The translations under genes and the position numbers were made by a program. Below the pieces are notes generated by a model. That model was given only the letters and a program-made list of their open reading frames with translations. It was not told where the DNA came from and ran no database searches. Below are positions 1 through 6,264 of a stretch of 8,258 nucleotides of DNA, piece after piece; positions within the stretch are counted from its first letter, which is position 1, and each line of letters opens with the position of its first letter. This DNA is from Desulfobacula sp. (GTDB lineage: Bacteria; Desulfobacterota; Desulfobacteria; Desulfobacterales; Desulfobacteraceae): positions 1-8,258 of the forward strand of contig JABIYQ010000440.1 in the NCBI GenBank assembly GCA_018702715.1, written 5' to 3'.

Positions 1-1384
1 CAGTGATAATATCGAAAATAATTGTCCCGCAAATTCGTCCCTGACACCTGCCCATTCCGCATCTTGTTGCTTTTTTTAATCCACCGGAAGTTATAAAGCC
101 CTGTTCAATGGCTTTTTTTATGGTTCCCATAGTTATATTTTCACACCGGCAGATAAGGGTATCATCAGGAATCTGGCTGTATGCCACCTGCGGTAACCGG
201 CAGAGGTGATTTAAAAACGCTGCATACACTGCCTGCTTATGGTTAAGGAAGTGGAGTTGTTTAACTTGTGTCAAAAGAGAAGATCTTTTGTTTTTAAAAT
301 TTAATTTATCAAATTTTTTAAGCACCGAGATAGCGGCAAGTTTTCCCTGGATATGGGATTTTTTCCCCCCTGCAATTCCGGTAATCTCTCCGACTGCATA
401 GATGGAATTAACAGACGATTCAAGATTTTTATCAACCGTTACAATCCAACCTCCACCGGTTGTATGATATTCAACATCACATCCTGCCTGCACAGCCAGT
501 TCAATATTGGGGACAAATCCATAACCGACTGTTAAAGCTTGAGCAGGGTATTTTGTTTCAGTACCCGTTATGACATGCCCGTCCAATGTTGTTTTTGCCA
601 CGATAACAGACGCAAGGTTTTCTTTGCCTTGGGCTTCTATTACACGGGTTTGATTTACCATCGGAACCCTGCAATACATCATTTGAGCTGTATAAAAAGC
701 ACCTTCAAGAAGCTTTGGCCAATGGTGCTGTATTAAAGGCAGAAATCTTAATTTTTTGCGAAAAGGATTCTCATCCAGTACAGCTGCGACCTTGCCCTTA
801 TTGTTCAAAATCTCTGAAGCAAGAACCATCATTAAGGGGCTTGAGCCTGCAATCACCGTATGAAAGGCTGGCAACACCCCATAACTTTTCATCAGAATTT
901 GAGCAGCACCAAGGGACATGACACCGGGAAGGGTCCATCCTTTAAAAGGCAGGTAGCGCTCTCTGGCACCTGTTGCAAGAATAAGGTGCTCGGCCTGAAC
1001 TTCTATAACTTGACCGGAATTTTGATTTTTTACTCTTGGGATATTTTGATTTTTATTCCCTTCTGTATGGATTAGAAGCCTTCTGTCATTGAAAATTCCC
1101 AGTACTTGAGCCTGATGAATCCGATCTATCTCAGAGCAGGCATCGTTGACCTTTTTAATTAAAGAAAACCCTTTTGTTTTCACCATATCAGGTTTGAAAT
1201 TGAAAAATCTCCTGGAAGATGTTTCAGATTTTCTGAGCAACTGGCCACCGGGATGAGCATTTTCATCAATCAATAAAATATCAAGACCATGTCCTGCAAG
1301 CGTTTGTGCAGCTGAGATCCCTCCAATTCCGGAACCGACAATCACCACATGATATTTAGCTTTCCAATGATATTTAACTTTCAT
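1..1384 (-). CDS. HcnB/OoxA-like dehydrogenase large subunit (NAD/FAD fold plus BFD-like [2Fe-2S] domain), 3' end cut by window
   Basis: Reads without interruption for 461 codons from the ATG at 1384 and runs off the left edge. HcnB-type proteins are about 460-470 residues, so only a few are probably missing. The N-terminus has a Rossmann FAD motif (GSGIGG, residues 17-22), followed by the family's PGGQ (45-48) and LATGARER (136-143). A second dinucleotide site at about 178-190 reads AGSSPLMM, with Ser in place of the usual second Gly. A GE-TGIAGG stretch (332-340) is the distal FAD motif. The C-terminus carries CRC (C412, C414) and CGMGRCQGRIC (C442, C447, C452), the CxC...Cx4C ligand set of a BFD-like [2Fe-2S] domain. 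The ATG overlaps the end of the small-subunit gene by 11 bp and has GGAG 10 nt upstream, so translation is probably coupled. A Lys/Asn-rich linker (about 108-126) repeats KNQN twice. Family membership is firm; the substrate (glycine, opine, hydroxyproline or other) cannot be read from the sequence. Confidence 0.9.
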   Translation of the reverse strand, partial: MKVKYHWKAKYHVVIVGSGIGGISAAQTLAGHGLDILLIDENAHPGGQLLRKSETSSRRFFNFKPDMVKTKGFSLIKKVNDACSEIDRIHQAQVLGIFNDRRLLIHTEGNKNQNIPRVKNQNSGQVIEVQAEHLILATGARERYLPFKGWTLPGVMSLGAAQILMKSYGVLPAFHTVIAGSSPLMMVLASEILNNKGKVAAVLDENPFRKKLRFLPLIQHHWPKLLEGAFYTAQMMYCRVPMVNQTRVIEAQGKENLASVIVAKTTLDGHVITGTETKYPAQALTVGYGFVPNIELAVQAGCDVEYHTTGGGWIVTVDKNLESSVNSIYAVGEITGIAGGKKSHIQGKLAAISVLKKFDKLNFKNKRSSLLTQVKQLHFLNHKQAVYAAFLNHLCRLPQVAYSQIPDDTLICRCENITMGTIKKAIEQGFITSGGLKKATRCGMGRCQGRICGTIIFDIIT

Positions 1385-1703
1385 TGGTGATAATCTCCAT
1401 TTGATCTTCCACAAATGTCATACAAGCCCTTTGATCCTGTACATGATCAATTGTAACCAGGCACTCATAGCAAATTCCCATGCCGCAAAAAATCCCCCTG
1501 CTCCCTGGTTTTTCTGAATCGATTGATTTTGAATCTTTAAGACGTCTGATACCCGCTGCTGTTAATGCAGCGTGAACGGTTTCTCCTTCATAAGCGATTA
1601 CCTGATTCCCATCAACCTTCAGGCTGATCTTTTTCCCCCTCAGTACAGAAGCGATTCTTAAATCTTGACCAGTATTTTTGCAGCCTTTGCTATTTGTGCA
1701 CAT
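1374..1703 (-). CDS. HcnA/OoxX-like small [2Fe-2S] subunit of the dehydrogenase
   Basis: A 109-residue protein, close to the roughly 100-residue HcnA and opine-oxidase small subunits. After a short leader containing C2 and C8, residues about 25-109 form a ferredoxin-like Fer2_4 domain: beta-rich start (ISLKVDGNQVIAYEGETV), then the cluster loop with C73-x4-C78-x2-C81-x12-C94 (motif FCGMGICYEC, then RACMTF). The family role is to shuttle electrons between the flavin subunits of an HcnABC-type complex. Its ATG lies 2 bp after the stop of the FAD subunit (TAA-AA-ATG), with AGGA inside that gene about 12 nt upstream. Its stop overlaps the next gene's start by 11 bp. The three genes are therefore almost certainly one translationally coupled unit. 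The gene order FAD subunit, small subunit, large subunit differs from the hcnA-hcnB-hcnC order of Pseudomonas. Confidence 0.9.
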   Translation of the reverse strand: MCTNSKGCKNTGQDLRIASVLRGKKISLKVDGNQVIAYEGETVHAALTAAGIRRLKDSKSIDSEKPGSRGIFCGMGICYECLVTIDHVQDQRACMTFVEDQMEIITNES

Positions 1704-1705
1704 TT

Positions 1706-2899
1706 TTAAATACCATCCTTGTTTTCAAATCGACCGTCTGAAAATCTATCTGGTAAAAATCTATCGGGCGAAAAGGGATCCAGGCAAATGTCCGGCTTTT
1801 TGCCTAATAGCATCTGGGACATAAGATCACCGGTGATGGGTGACAAGGCAATACCATCTCCTTCGTGCCCGGCCGCCATAATAAATCCATCAAGCGATTT
1901 AACAGGACCTAAAATCGGTAAGCCATCCGGTGTAAAAGGTCTAAGCCCTGCGAATGTTCTGATGACCTGAAAATTTTTAAGTGCCGGAAGAACGGTTGCC
2001 GTCTGTTTGATAATTCCCCGTATACCGGATAACGTGTTTTCCTTGTTAAACCCTGCAAATTCTCTTGTGGAACCCAATAGAAGATTCCCATTATCTGTCT
2101 GTTCCATTGAGATCCCCTGACCTTTTTTACCTGCAAGAGCGGGATCGTGTTTTGCTGCAATATATTTAGCTGAAATCAGGCAATGCTTCAGTATGGATTT
2201 CCCGGCATGGGTCACAACAATCTGGCCCCGTCTGGGTTTTATCGGCATATGGATGCCCACCATTTGAGAAATGAGACCAGCCATTGACCCGGCTGCATTT
2301 ACAACAAGATCAGCTTTGATCTTTCCAATAGTGGTTGCAACCCCTGTTACCTGATTGTTTTCAACAAGGATATCCTTTACTTTAACACCGGTCATAATTT
2401 TGGCATGATTTTTTCTGGCAGCCATGGCAAAGCCAAGGGTCAGGTTGATTGGATTCACCTGTGCATCCAAAGGTGAATATGTGGACCCAATGATTTCGGG
2501 TGATAAAAAGGGCTCATTTTTAAGTGTCGAAATCGTGTCGAGCATTTGAACATCCAAACCGATGGCCTGCTGTTCTTTTACATACTTTTCCATGGCCTGA
2601 TACTCGGTTTCAGTTTCGATAACAACCAGTCCACCGGTTTTCCTGAATTCGATATCTGTGGGCAGTTCTTTTTGTAATGCTTCAAACCGTTTCAGGCTTT
2701 CCATTGCGAGGCGAAGATGGACTCCTGGTTTTTTAGATTGCATAAAAACCAAGCCGTCACATGCACCGGAACTGCCTGAAGCCAGCTCCCCTGCTTCGAT
2801 AAGGGTAACCTGGGTCCCCTGCTTAGCCAAATGAAAAGCAATAGAAGTTCCGATGATACCACCGCCAATGATGATGATATGGGGTGAATTTTTTCTCAA
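1706..2899 (-). CDS. DadA/HcnC-like FAD-dependent amino-acid dehydrogenase subunit (DAO fold)
   Basis: 397 residues, in the usual HcnC/opine-oxidase beta-subunit range (about 370-420). The N-terminus has the FAD Rossmann motif GGGIIG (12-17), the acidic E35 closing beta-2, and ELASGSSGAC (38-47). A central DAO substrate domain follows. The C-terminal signature is GLRPFTPDGLPILGP with AAGHEGDGIALSPITG, characteristic of the D-amino-acid, glycine and sarcosine oxidase superfamily. It is the likely catalytic subunit oxidising a C-N bond of an amino acid or N-substituted amino acid (inference from family). The start is TTG: no in-frame ATG lies upstream before a stop at 2927-2929, the next in-frame Met (residue 53) would delete the FAD motif, and AAAGGG sits 8 nt before the TTG. 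The C-terminal tail is odd, with three 5-residue repeats (377-391). It follows the permease gene by 60 bp. Confidence 0.9.
   Translation of the reverse strand: MRKNSPHIIIIGGGIIGTSIAFHLAKQGTQVTLIEAGELASGSSGACDGLVFMQSKKPGVHLRLAMESLKRFEALQKELPTDIEFRKTGGLVVIETETEYQAMEKYVKEQQAIGLDVQMLDTISTLKNEPFLSPEIIGSTYSPLDAQVNPINLTLGFAMAARKNHAKIMTGVKVKDILVENNQVTGVATTIGKIKADLVVNAAGSMAGLISQMVGIHMPIKPRRGQIVVTHAGKSILKHCLISAKYIAAKHDPALAGKKGQGISMEQTDNGNLLLGSTREFAGFNKENTLSGIRGIIKQTATVLPALKNFQVIRTFAGLRPFTPDGLPILGPVKSLDGFIMAAGHEGDGIALSPITGDLMSQMLLGKKPDICLDPFSPDRFLPDRFSDGRFENKDGI
1727..1771 (-). repeat. Three in-frame 15-nt tandem repeats in the FAD-subunit 3' end
   Basis: Three consecutive 15-nt units at 1757-1771, 1742-1756 and 1727-1741 encode SPDRF, LPDRF and SDGRF (residues 377-391). 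The units keep identical length and a shared GAT/GGT-(A/C)GA-TTT core. The third is most diverged, mainly in its second and third codons. They lie after the last conserved DAO motif and just before the terminal six residues, so they form a C-terminal tail probably outside the flavin fold. The array looks like a small slippage-type duplication. Confidence 0.75.
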
Positions 2900-2907
2900 A
2901 TAAATTT

Positions 2908-2913
2908 CCCTTT
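2908..2913 (-). promoter_or_regulatory. Ribosome binding site supporting the TTG start of the FAD subunit
   Basis: The minus strand reads AAAGGG here, with 8 nt to the TTG at 2899-2897. No in-frame ATG exists between the upstream stop (2929-2927) and the FAD-binding motif, so this site and the TTG define the start. Confidence 0.6.
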
Positions 2914-2959
2914 TATTCCCAGGGTTTTAAAATCAAAATATTATAATCAGCCATTGCCT

Positions 2960-4861
2960 TCACTGCTGCACTTGTTTTGAAACTCTGGATTTTAACCAAA
3001 ACGGCCTTAACACAATCCCTGCGAGAATAAGAATACCCAGTATTCGAAACATGGGAGAATTGATCAGATCTGGTTTGGCGCATACAAAAGTGGTTAATCC
3101 GGCCAGAGCGAAAAGGGTAATTTGTAATCCCAAATTCAGGGGCTTGAAAAAATACCCGCTTAAAGCACCTGCAAAGAAGATAATGGCCACCAAGAGTCCA
3201 AGAGTGACTGTGATAATTTCAAGGGGTGTCCCCTGCATGAGAAGGGCCTGGTTAAACACAAATACATAGGGTATTAAAAAACCTGCCATAGCAAGTTTAA
3301 AGGCTTCAAAACCCGTTTGAAGCGGTTTTGATTTGGCAATTGAAGCTGCACAAAAGGCAGGTACGCACACAGGAGGTGTAACACCGGCCAACACTGCGAA
3401 GTAATACACAAACAAATGGGCGGAAAGCATTTCAGATCCCATTGCCAAAAGGGCGGGACCGCCAATTGTAATCGCAATAATATAGGCCGGTGTACAGGGG
3501 AGACCCATTCCCATGACAAGGGAAGTTATCATAATTAGAAGCATCGCCGGCAGCATCTGTCCACCAGACCAGTTTGTAATAACCGTTGCAATACCCAGGG
3601 CAAGACCCGTATGTGTCACAACCGCAACCACCATTCCGGCACCTGCACAGGCAAGGGCAATCATGATCATATTATGTCCGGCGAGCCGCAATGTTCCCCA
3701 GATTCTTACAGGTGTCATACGGGTTTCTTTTTTAATGAAACTGACTAAAAAAACAACACCAATGGCTGCAGTGGCTGCAAAAAAAGGGGAATACCCTTTC
3801 AGAAGGAGTATCACCAGGAGGATCATGGGTATCAGAAGGTAAGAGTCTTTCAGGATTTGTTTATAGGAAACCATGTCCTTTTCTTCTACCCCTGATAGTT
3901 TTTCTCTTTTAGCCGTATAATGGACTCGAATCACCATGCTGGCATAAAGAAGTAACGATCCAAGCATGGCAGCAATCACAATATTGACATAGGATATGCC
4001 GGTGATTTCTGCCATAACAAAAGCGCCGGCACCCATAACAGGAGGCATCAGCATTCCTCCCGTGGAGGCCGCAGCTTCCACGGCGCCTGCAAATCGACGT
4101 CTGTAACCCAATTGTTTCATCAACGGTATTGTAAATACACCCGTGGAATAAACATTGGCAGCTGCCACACCGGAAATAGAGCCGAAAAGGCCCGAAGAGA
4201 TAACGGCAATCTTGGCAGGTCCCCCATTTCCCTTGCCGGCAATTCTGCAGGCAAGATCGGTGAAAAACTGTCCTGTTTTCGTGGCTTCCATGAATGCCCC
4301 AAAAATGACAAACAAGGCGACAAAAGTTGCAGATACCCCCGTGATGGAGCCAAACATTCCAGCATCTGTTATTAGATATTGCATTTCAATGATTTCAGCA
4401 AAAATAACGGGTTTGGCATAAAATACCCCGGAAAGATAAGGCGCCGCATAAAGATAGACGAAAAAGCCGGCAATCAGATATGCCATTGCAGGCACAACAG
4501 CCCGCCGGATCGCTTCTAAGAGCAAAACAATCATTAAAGAGCCTAAAATCAACTCTATGGTCAAAACATCGTCAACAAATTCAAGACGCTCGGTGAGTCG
4601 TTCATGGAAATATATAATATAGAGCGGGGGGAAAATTGAAATAATAGCAAGAATCCAATTGAAAATTCCCACTTTTTCATGGACTTGTTTTTTGAACGCT
4701 GGAAACAGGACAAAGGCCGCCGGTAGAAGAAATAAAAGGTGAATCCCTCTCTGGATGCGGGGTTGAAAAATCCCGACTGTGGCTGTATAGAGTTGAAAAA
4801 TGGAGATGATAACCAGCCAGGCACCAATTGCCTTATCTTGCCAGGTGTTAAGCTTTTTCAT
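2960..4861 (-). CDS. TRAP transporter permease, 4TM/12TM (DctQ-DctM) fusion, TAXI type
   Basis: 633 residues, very hydrophobic, the size of fused TAXI-TRAP permeases (about 600-700). Residues about 14-140 form the small N-terminal part, with membrane segments near 14-30, 41-54, 66-84 and 104-140. The rest is the DctM-like domain of roughly 12 segments. Diagnostic pieces are GLFGSISGVAAANVYSTG (224-241), GGMLMPPVMGAGAFVMAE (268-285), a later MGMGLPCTPAYI, and TPPVCVPAFCAASIAKS. Together with the TAXI protein upstream it imports a small organic anion across the inner membrane, driven by an ion gradient. The start is the ATG at 4861, where only a G-run (GGGGG, 4-5 nt upstream) can serve as Shine-Dalgarno. 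It is separated from its binding-protein gene by a 329-bp gap holding an inserted element and a hairpin, which is unusual for this pair. Substrate unknown. Confidence 0.95.
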   Translation of the reverse strand: MKKLNTWQDKAIGAWLVIISIFQLYTATVGIFQPRIQRGIHLLFLLPAAFVLFPAFKKQVHEKVGIFNWILAIISIFPPLYIIYFHERLTERLEFVDDVLTIELILGSLMIVLLLEAIRRAVVPAMAYLIAGFFVYLYAAPYLSGVFYAKPVIFAEIIEMQYLITDAGMFGSITGVSATFVALFVIFGAFMEATKTGQFFTDLACRIAGKGNGGPAKIAVISSGLFGSISGVAAANVYSTGVFTIPLMKQLGYRRRFAGAVEAAASTGGMLMPPVMGAGAFVMAEITGISYVNIVIAAMLGSLLLYASMVIRVHYTAKREKLSGVEEKDMVSYKQILKDSYLLIPMILLVILLLKGYSPFFAATAAIGVVFLVSFIKKETRMTPVRIWGTLRLAGHNMIMIALACAGAGMVVAVVTHTGLALGIATVITNWSGGQMLPAMLLIMITSLVMGMGLPCTPAYIIAITIGGPALLAMGSEMLSAHLFVYYFAVLAGVTPPVCVPAFCAASIAKSKPLQTGFEAFKLAMAGFLIPYVFVFNQALLMQGTPLEIITVTLGLLVAIIFFAGALSGYFFKPLNLGLQITLFALAGLTTFVCAKPDLINSPMFRILGILILAGIVLRPFWLKSRVSKQVQQ

Positions 4862-4887
4862 GACGCCCCCATGGAGAACCGGAGTAA

Positions 4888-4913
4888 TGGCAGGGTATAC
4901 AAATACCCTGCCA
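4888..4913 (-). promoter_or_regulatory. Perfect 11-bp stem-loop just upstream of the permease start
   Basis: The arms 4888-4898 (TGGCAGGGTAT) and 4903-4913 (ATACCCTGCCA) are perfectly complementary around a 4-nt loop. In the operon mRNA the hairpin ends 26 nt before the permease ATG. No T-run follows on either strand, so it is not an intrinsic terminator. A stable hairpin between a binding-protein gene and its permease is a known way to set unequal expression, by protecting the upstream message from 3' exonucleases. That role here is inference. It lies outside the adjacent MITE-like element. Confidence 0.65.
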
Positions 4914-4920
4914 GGGTTAG

Positions 4921-5140
4921 CCCGGATATTTCATGACTTTTTAGGAATATGTTTACAATCAACTATGATTACAGATCGTTGCAGTAAAAATTGAGGTGTT
5001 TCTAAACATATAAAGTGTCACCTTTCAGGCGAGCCAGATTTACTTCATCTGCCACGCTGCAGGCCATTTGTAGTAGGCCACTACGACTGCATGTCCTGCA
5101 ACTTACAGCTAAAGCAAATCTGACTCGTGAAATATCCGGG
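4921..5140. mobile_element. MITE-like non-coding element, 13-bp terminal inverted repeats, TTAG target duplication
   Basis: The ends are perfect 13-bp inverted repeats: CCCGGATATTTCA at 4921-4933 and TGAAATATCCGGG at 5128-5140. Pairing continues imperfectly inward (GA and T of the next five positions). Both ends are directly flanked by TTAG (4917-4920 and 5141-5144), as expected of a 4-bp target-site duplication. The 220 bp hold no credible gene. A second 9-bp inverted repeat (4947-4955 with 5003-5011) fills the left half and a 98-nt hairpin fills the right half. TTAG fits the YTAR duplication known for IS701-family elements, and IS1380 elements also make short duplications, but the mobilising family is not identified. 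Removing the element and one TTAG leaves an ordinary spacer of about 105 bp between binding protein and permease. An alternative is a native structured RNA; the flanking duplication favours insertion. Confidence 0.6.
5030..5127 (-). repeat. Long imperfect hairpin inside the MITE-like element
   Basis: The arms 5030-5045 (CGAGCCAGATTTACTT) and 5112-5127 pair at 14 of 16 positions. Both exceptions (5034/5123 and 5042/5115) become G-U wobbles in minus-strand RNA, so the operon transcript can form an unbroken 16-bp stem. Further in, 5058-5067 pairs with 5091-5100 (9 of 10), and 5070-5074 pairs with 5080-5084 around a 5-nt loop. The outer arm ends exactly where the terminal inverted repeat begins (5127/5128). 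No T-run follows, so it is not a standard terminator. Confidence 0.7.
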
Positions 5141-5190
5141 TTAGAACAATAGGCTATGGTCAAACCGTCTGATTTTATAACATACTGGTT

Positions 5191-6216
5191 TTATTTCATA
5201 TGGCCCGCATCTTTATAATATTTTTCAGCACCTGGATGAAGGGGGAGTGCTACATTTTTCCATCCTGTTTCAGGTTTAAAATTCTTGTTTGCAGGATTAA
5301 TTTTGTATAATTCATCTGTATTTTCACAAATTATTTTAATAATAGTATAGGCGACATTTTCAGGCACGTCCTTATTAATAATCAGCTCTCCTGCAGAAAC
5401 AACAGTTGGTACATCAACGTCCTGACCTTTATAAGTCCCTTTGGGGATAAAACTTCTTCCAGAATCCCTGGAAAGAGTCCCAAGCTCACCATTGAGATGA
5501 TCAAGACAGGCATCAGAAAGGGAGACAAGAGACGAATCACGACTTACGGTCATCTCGGTGATAGCTGCACCGGGGAGCCCTAAATGTGTAAATACAAAAT
5601 CCACATGTTTATCCTTGTAAAGGTTGACCATATCTGAATAAACTGCATGAAAAACCTTGCCGCCCGCCTTTTCAATATCTTTGAGAGATATGCCGTAAAA
5701 ATCCAGAATAGTCTTCATCAAAGGAAGATCAGATGTGCCCTTCATTGGTGCGGCAACTTTTATCTTTTTACCTGCTTTTACCATTTCAGCCAGTTGGGCC
5801 ATGGTTGTGACACCCTTTTTTTCCGCACCTAGAACATGAATATGGTAAATACCGAAAATCCCACCAAGAGAACGAACATCGGGATTGGCTTTTTTATAAA
5901 CAGGTGCCAGTCCTTTAAATGCCATTTTGTCAACAAAGGTAATGCCCCAGCCTAAATCATCTTTATGTTTGGAAACCCTTACAGGGTTGACCACACCACC
6001 GCCCGGAACCACTTTGAGAATAATATTTGGCTCTGTTTCTGCTATCATTCTGGCAATTCCGCCTGCCTGAACATACCAGCCGCCACCGACACCGCCTGCC
6101 ACCCATGTCATGGTTGTGGATTTGGTTACTTTATTATCACCAGCCATGGATACTGCCGGTAAAATAAAAAAGACGGCCATCAGAATACTTAATAGATAAA
6201 TAACGGATTTTTTCAT
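5191..6216 (-). CDS. TAXI-family TRAP transporter solute-binding protein, secreted
   Basis: 341 residues. A signal peptide (MKKS, hydrophobic core about 5-22, probable cleavage after SMA at residue 25) sends it to the periplasm. The mature protein is a TAXI-type type-II periplasmic binding protein: TWVAGGVGGGWYVQ (37-50) near the start, PGGGVVNPVRV (71-81), a KVAAPMKGTSDLP segment in the middle, and LHPGAEKYYKDAG (326-338) at the C-terminus, the family's closing helix. It captures the substrate and delivers it to the fused permease downstream. The ATG at 6216 has GGGAG 7 nt upstream. It follows the TPP-enzyme gene by 48 bp, and no terminator is visible, so the two are probably cotranscribed. 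TAXI ligands are poorly known (glutamate, other amino acids and carboxylates in the few studied cases), so none is assigned. Confidence 0.93.
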   Translation of the reverse strand: MKKSVIYLLSILMAVFFILPAVSMAGDNKVTKSTTMTWVAGGVGGGWYVQAGGIARMIAETEPNIILKVVPGGGVVNPVRVSKHKDDLGWGITFVDKMAFKGLAPVYKKANPDVRSLGGIFGIYHIHVLGAEKKGVTTMAQLAEMVKAGKKIKVAAPMKGTSDLPLMKTILDFYGISLKDIEKAGGKVFHAVYSDMVNLYKDKHVDFVFTHLGLPGAAITEMTVSRDSSLVSLSDACLDHLNGELGTLSRDSGRSFIPKGTYKGQDVDVPTVVSAGELIINKDVPENVAYTIIKIICENTDELYKINPANKNFKPETGWKNVALPLHPGAEKYYKDAGHMK

Positions 6217-6264
6217 TTTTTTTCTCCCTTTTTTAGTTGTTGATATACACCTATTCTCCGCTTT

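Noticed and set aside
353..1075. Chain of short plus-strand reading frames (60-71 codons)
   Set aside because: They lie opposite the large dehydrogenase subunit, which reads cleanly through the whole stretch with full cofactor motifs. They are overlapping, low in recognisable features and poorly served by Shine-Dalgarno sites.
1..2899. Hydrogen cyanide synthase hcnABC
   Set aside because: The three subunit types match, but gene order differs and the linked importer and TPP enzyme point to catabolism. The same architecture serves opine and hydroxyproline dehydrogenases, so the hcn symbol is not justified.
3513..3842. 109-codon plus-strand reading frame
   Set aside because: It lies opposite the TRAP permease coding sequence; its Arg/Ala/Pro/Ile-rich composition is typical of the complement of a membrane protein gene.
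4112..4421. Overlapping 80-90 codon frames on both strands
   Set aside because: All lie within the conserved DctM part of the permease and show no family features of their own.
4739..4994. Plus-strand frames of 64-65 codons crossing the permease start and the MITE-like element
   Set aside because: They span the permease N-terminus, the hairpin and the element end, with no recognisable protein and no reason for selection at protein level.
5030..5127. Intrinsic terminator after the binding-protein gene
   Set aside because: The stem is strong, but neither side is followed by a run of T, and the permease needs read-through.
4917..5144. Integron attC site
   Set aside because: The imperfect palindrome and GTTAG at the edges suggested it, but GTTAGCC and GTTAGAA do not fit the GTTRRRY/RYYYAAC core sites, and the flanking genes are an operon, not cassettes.
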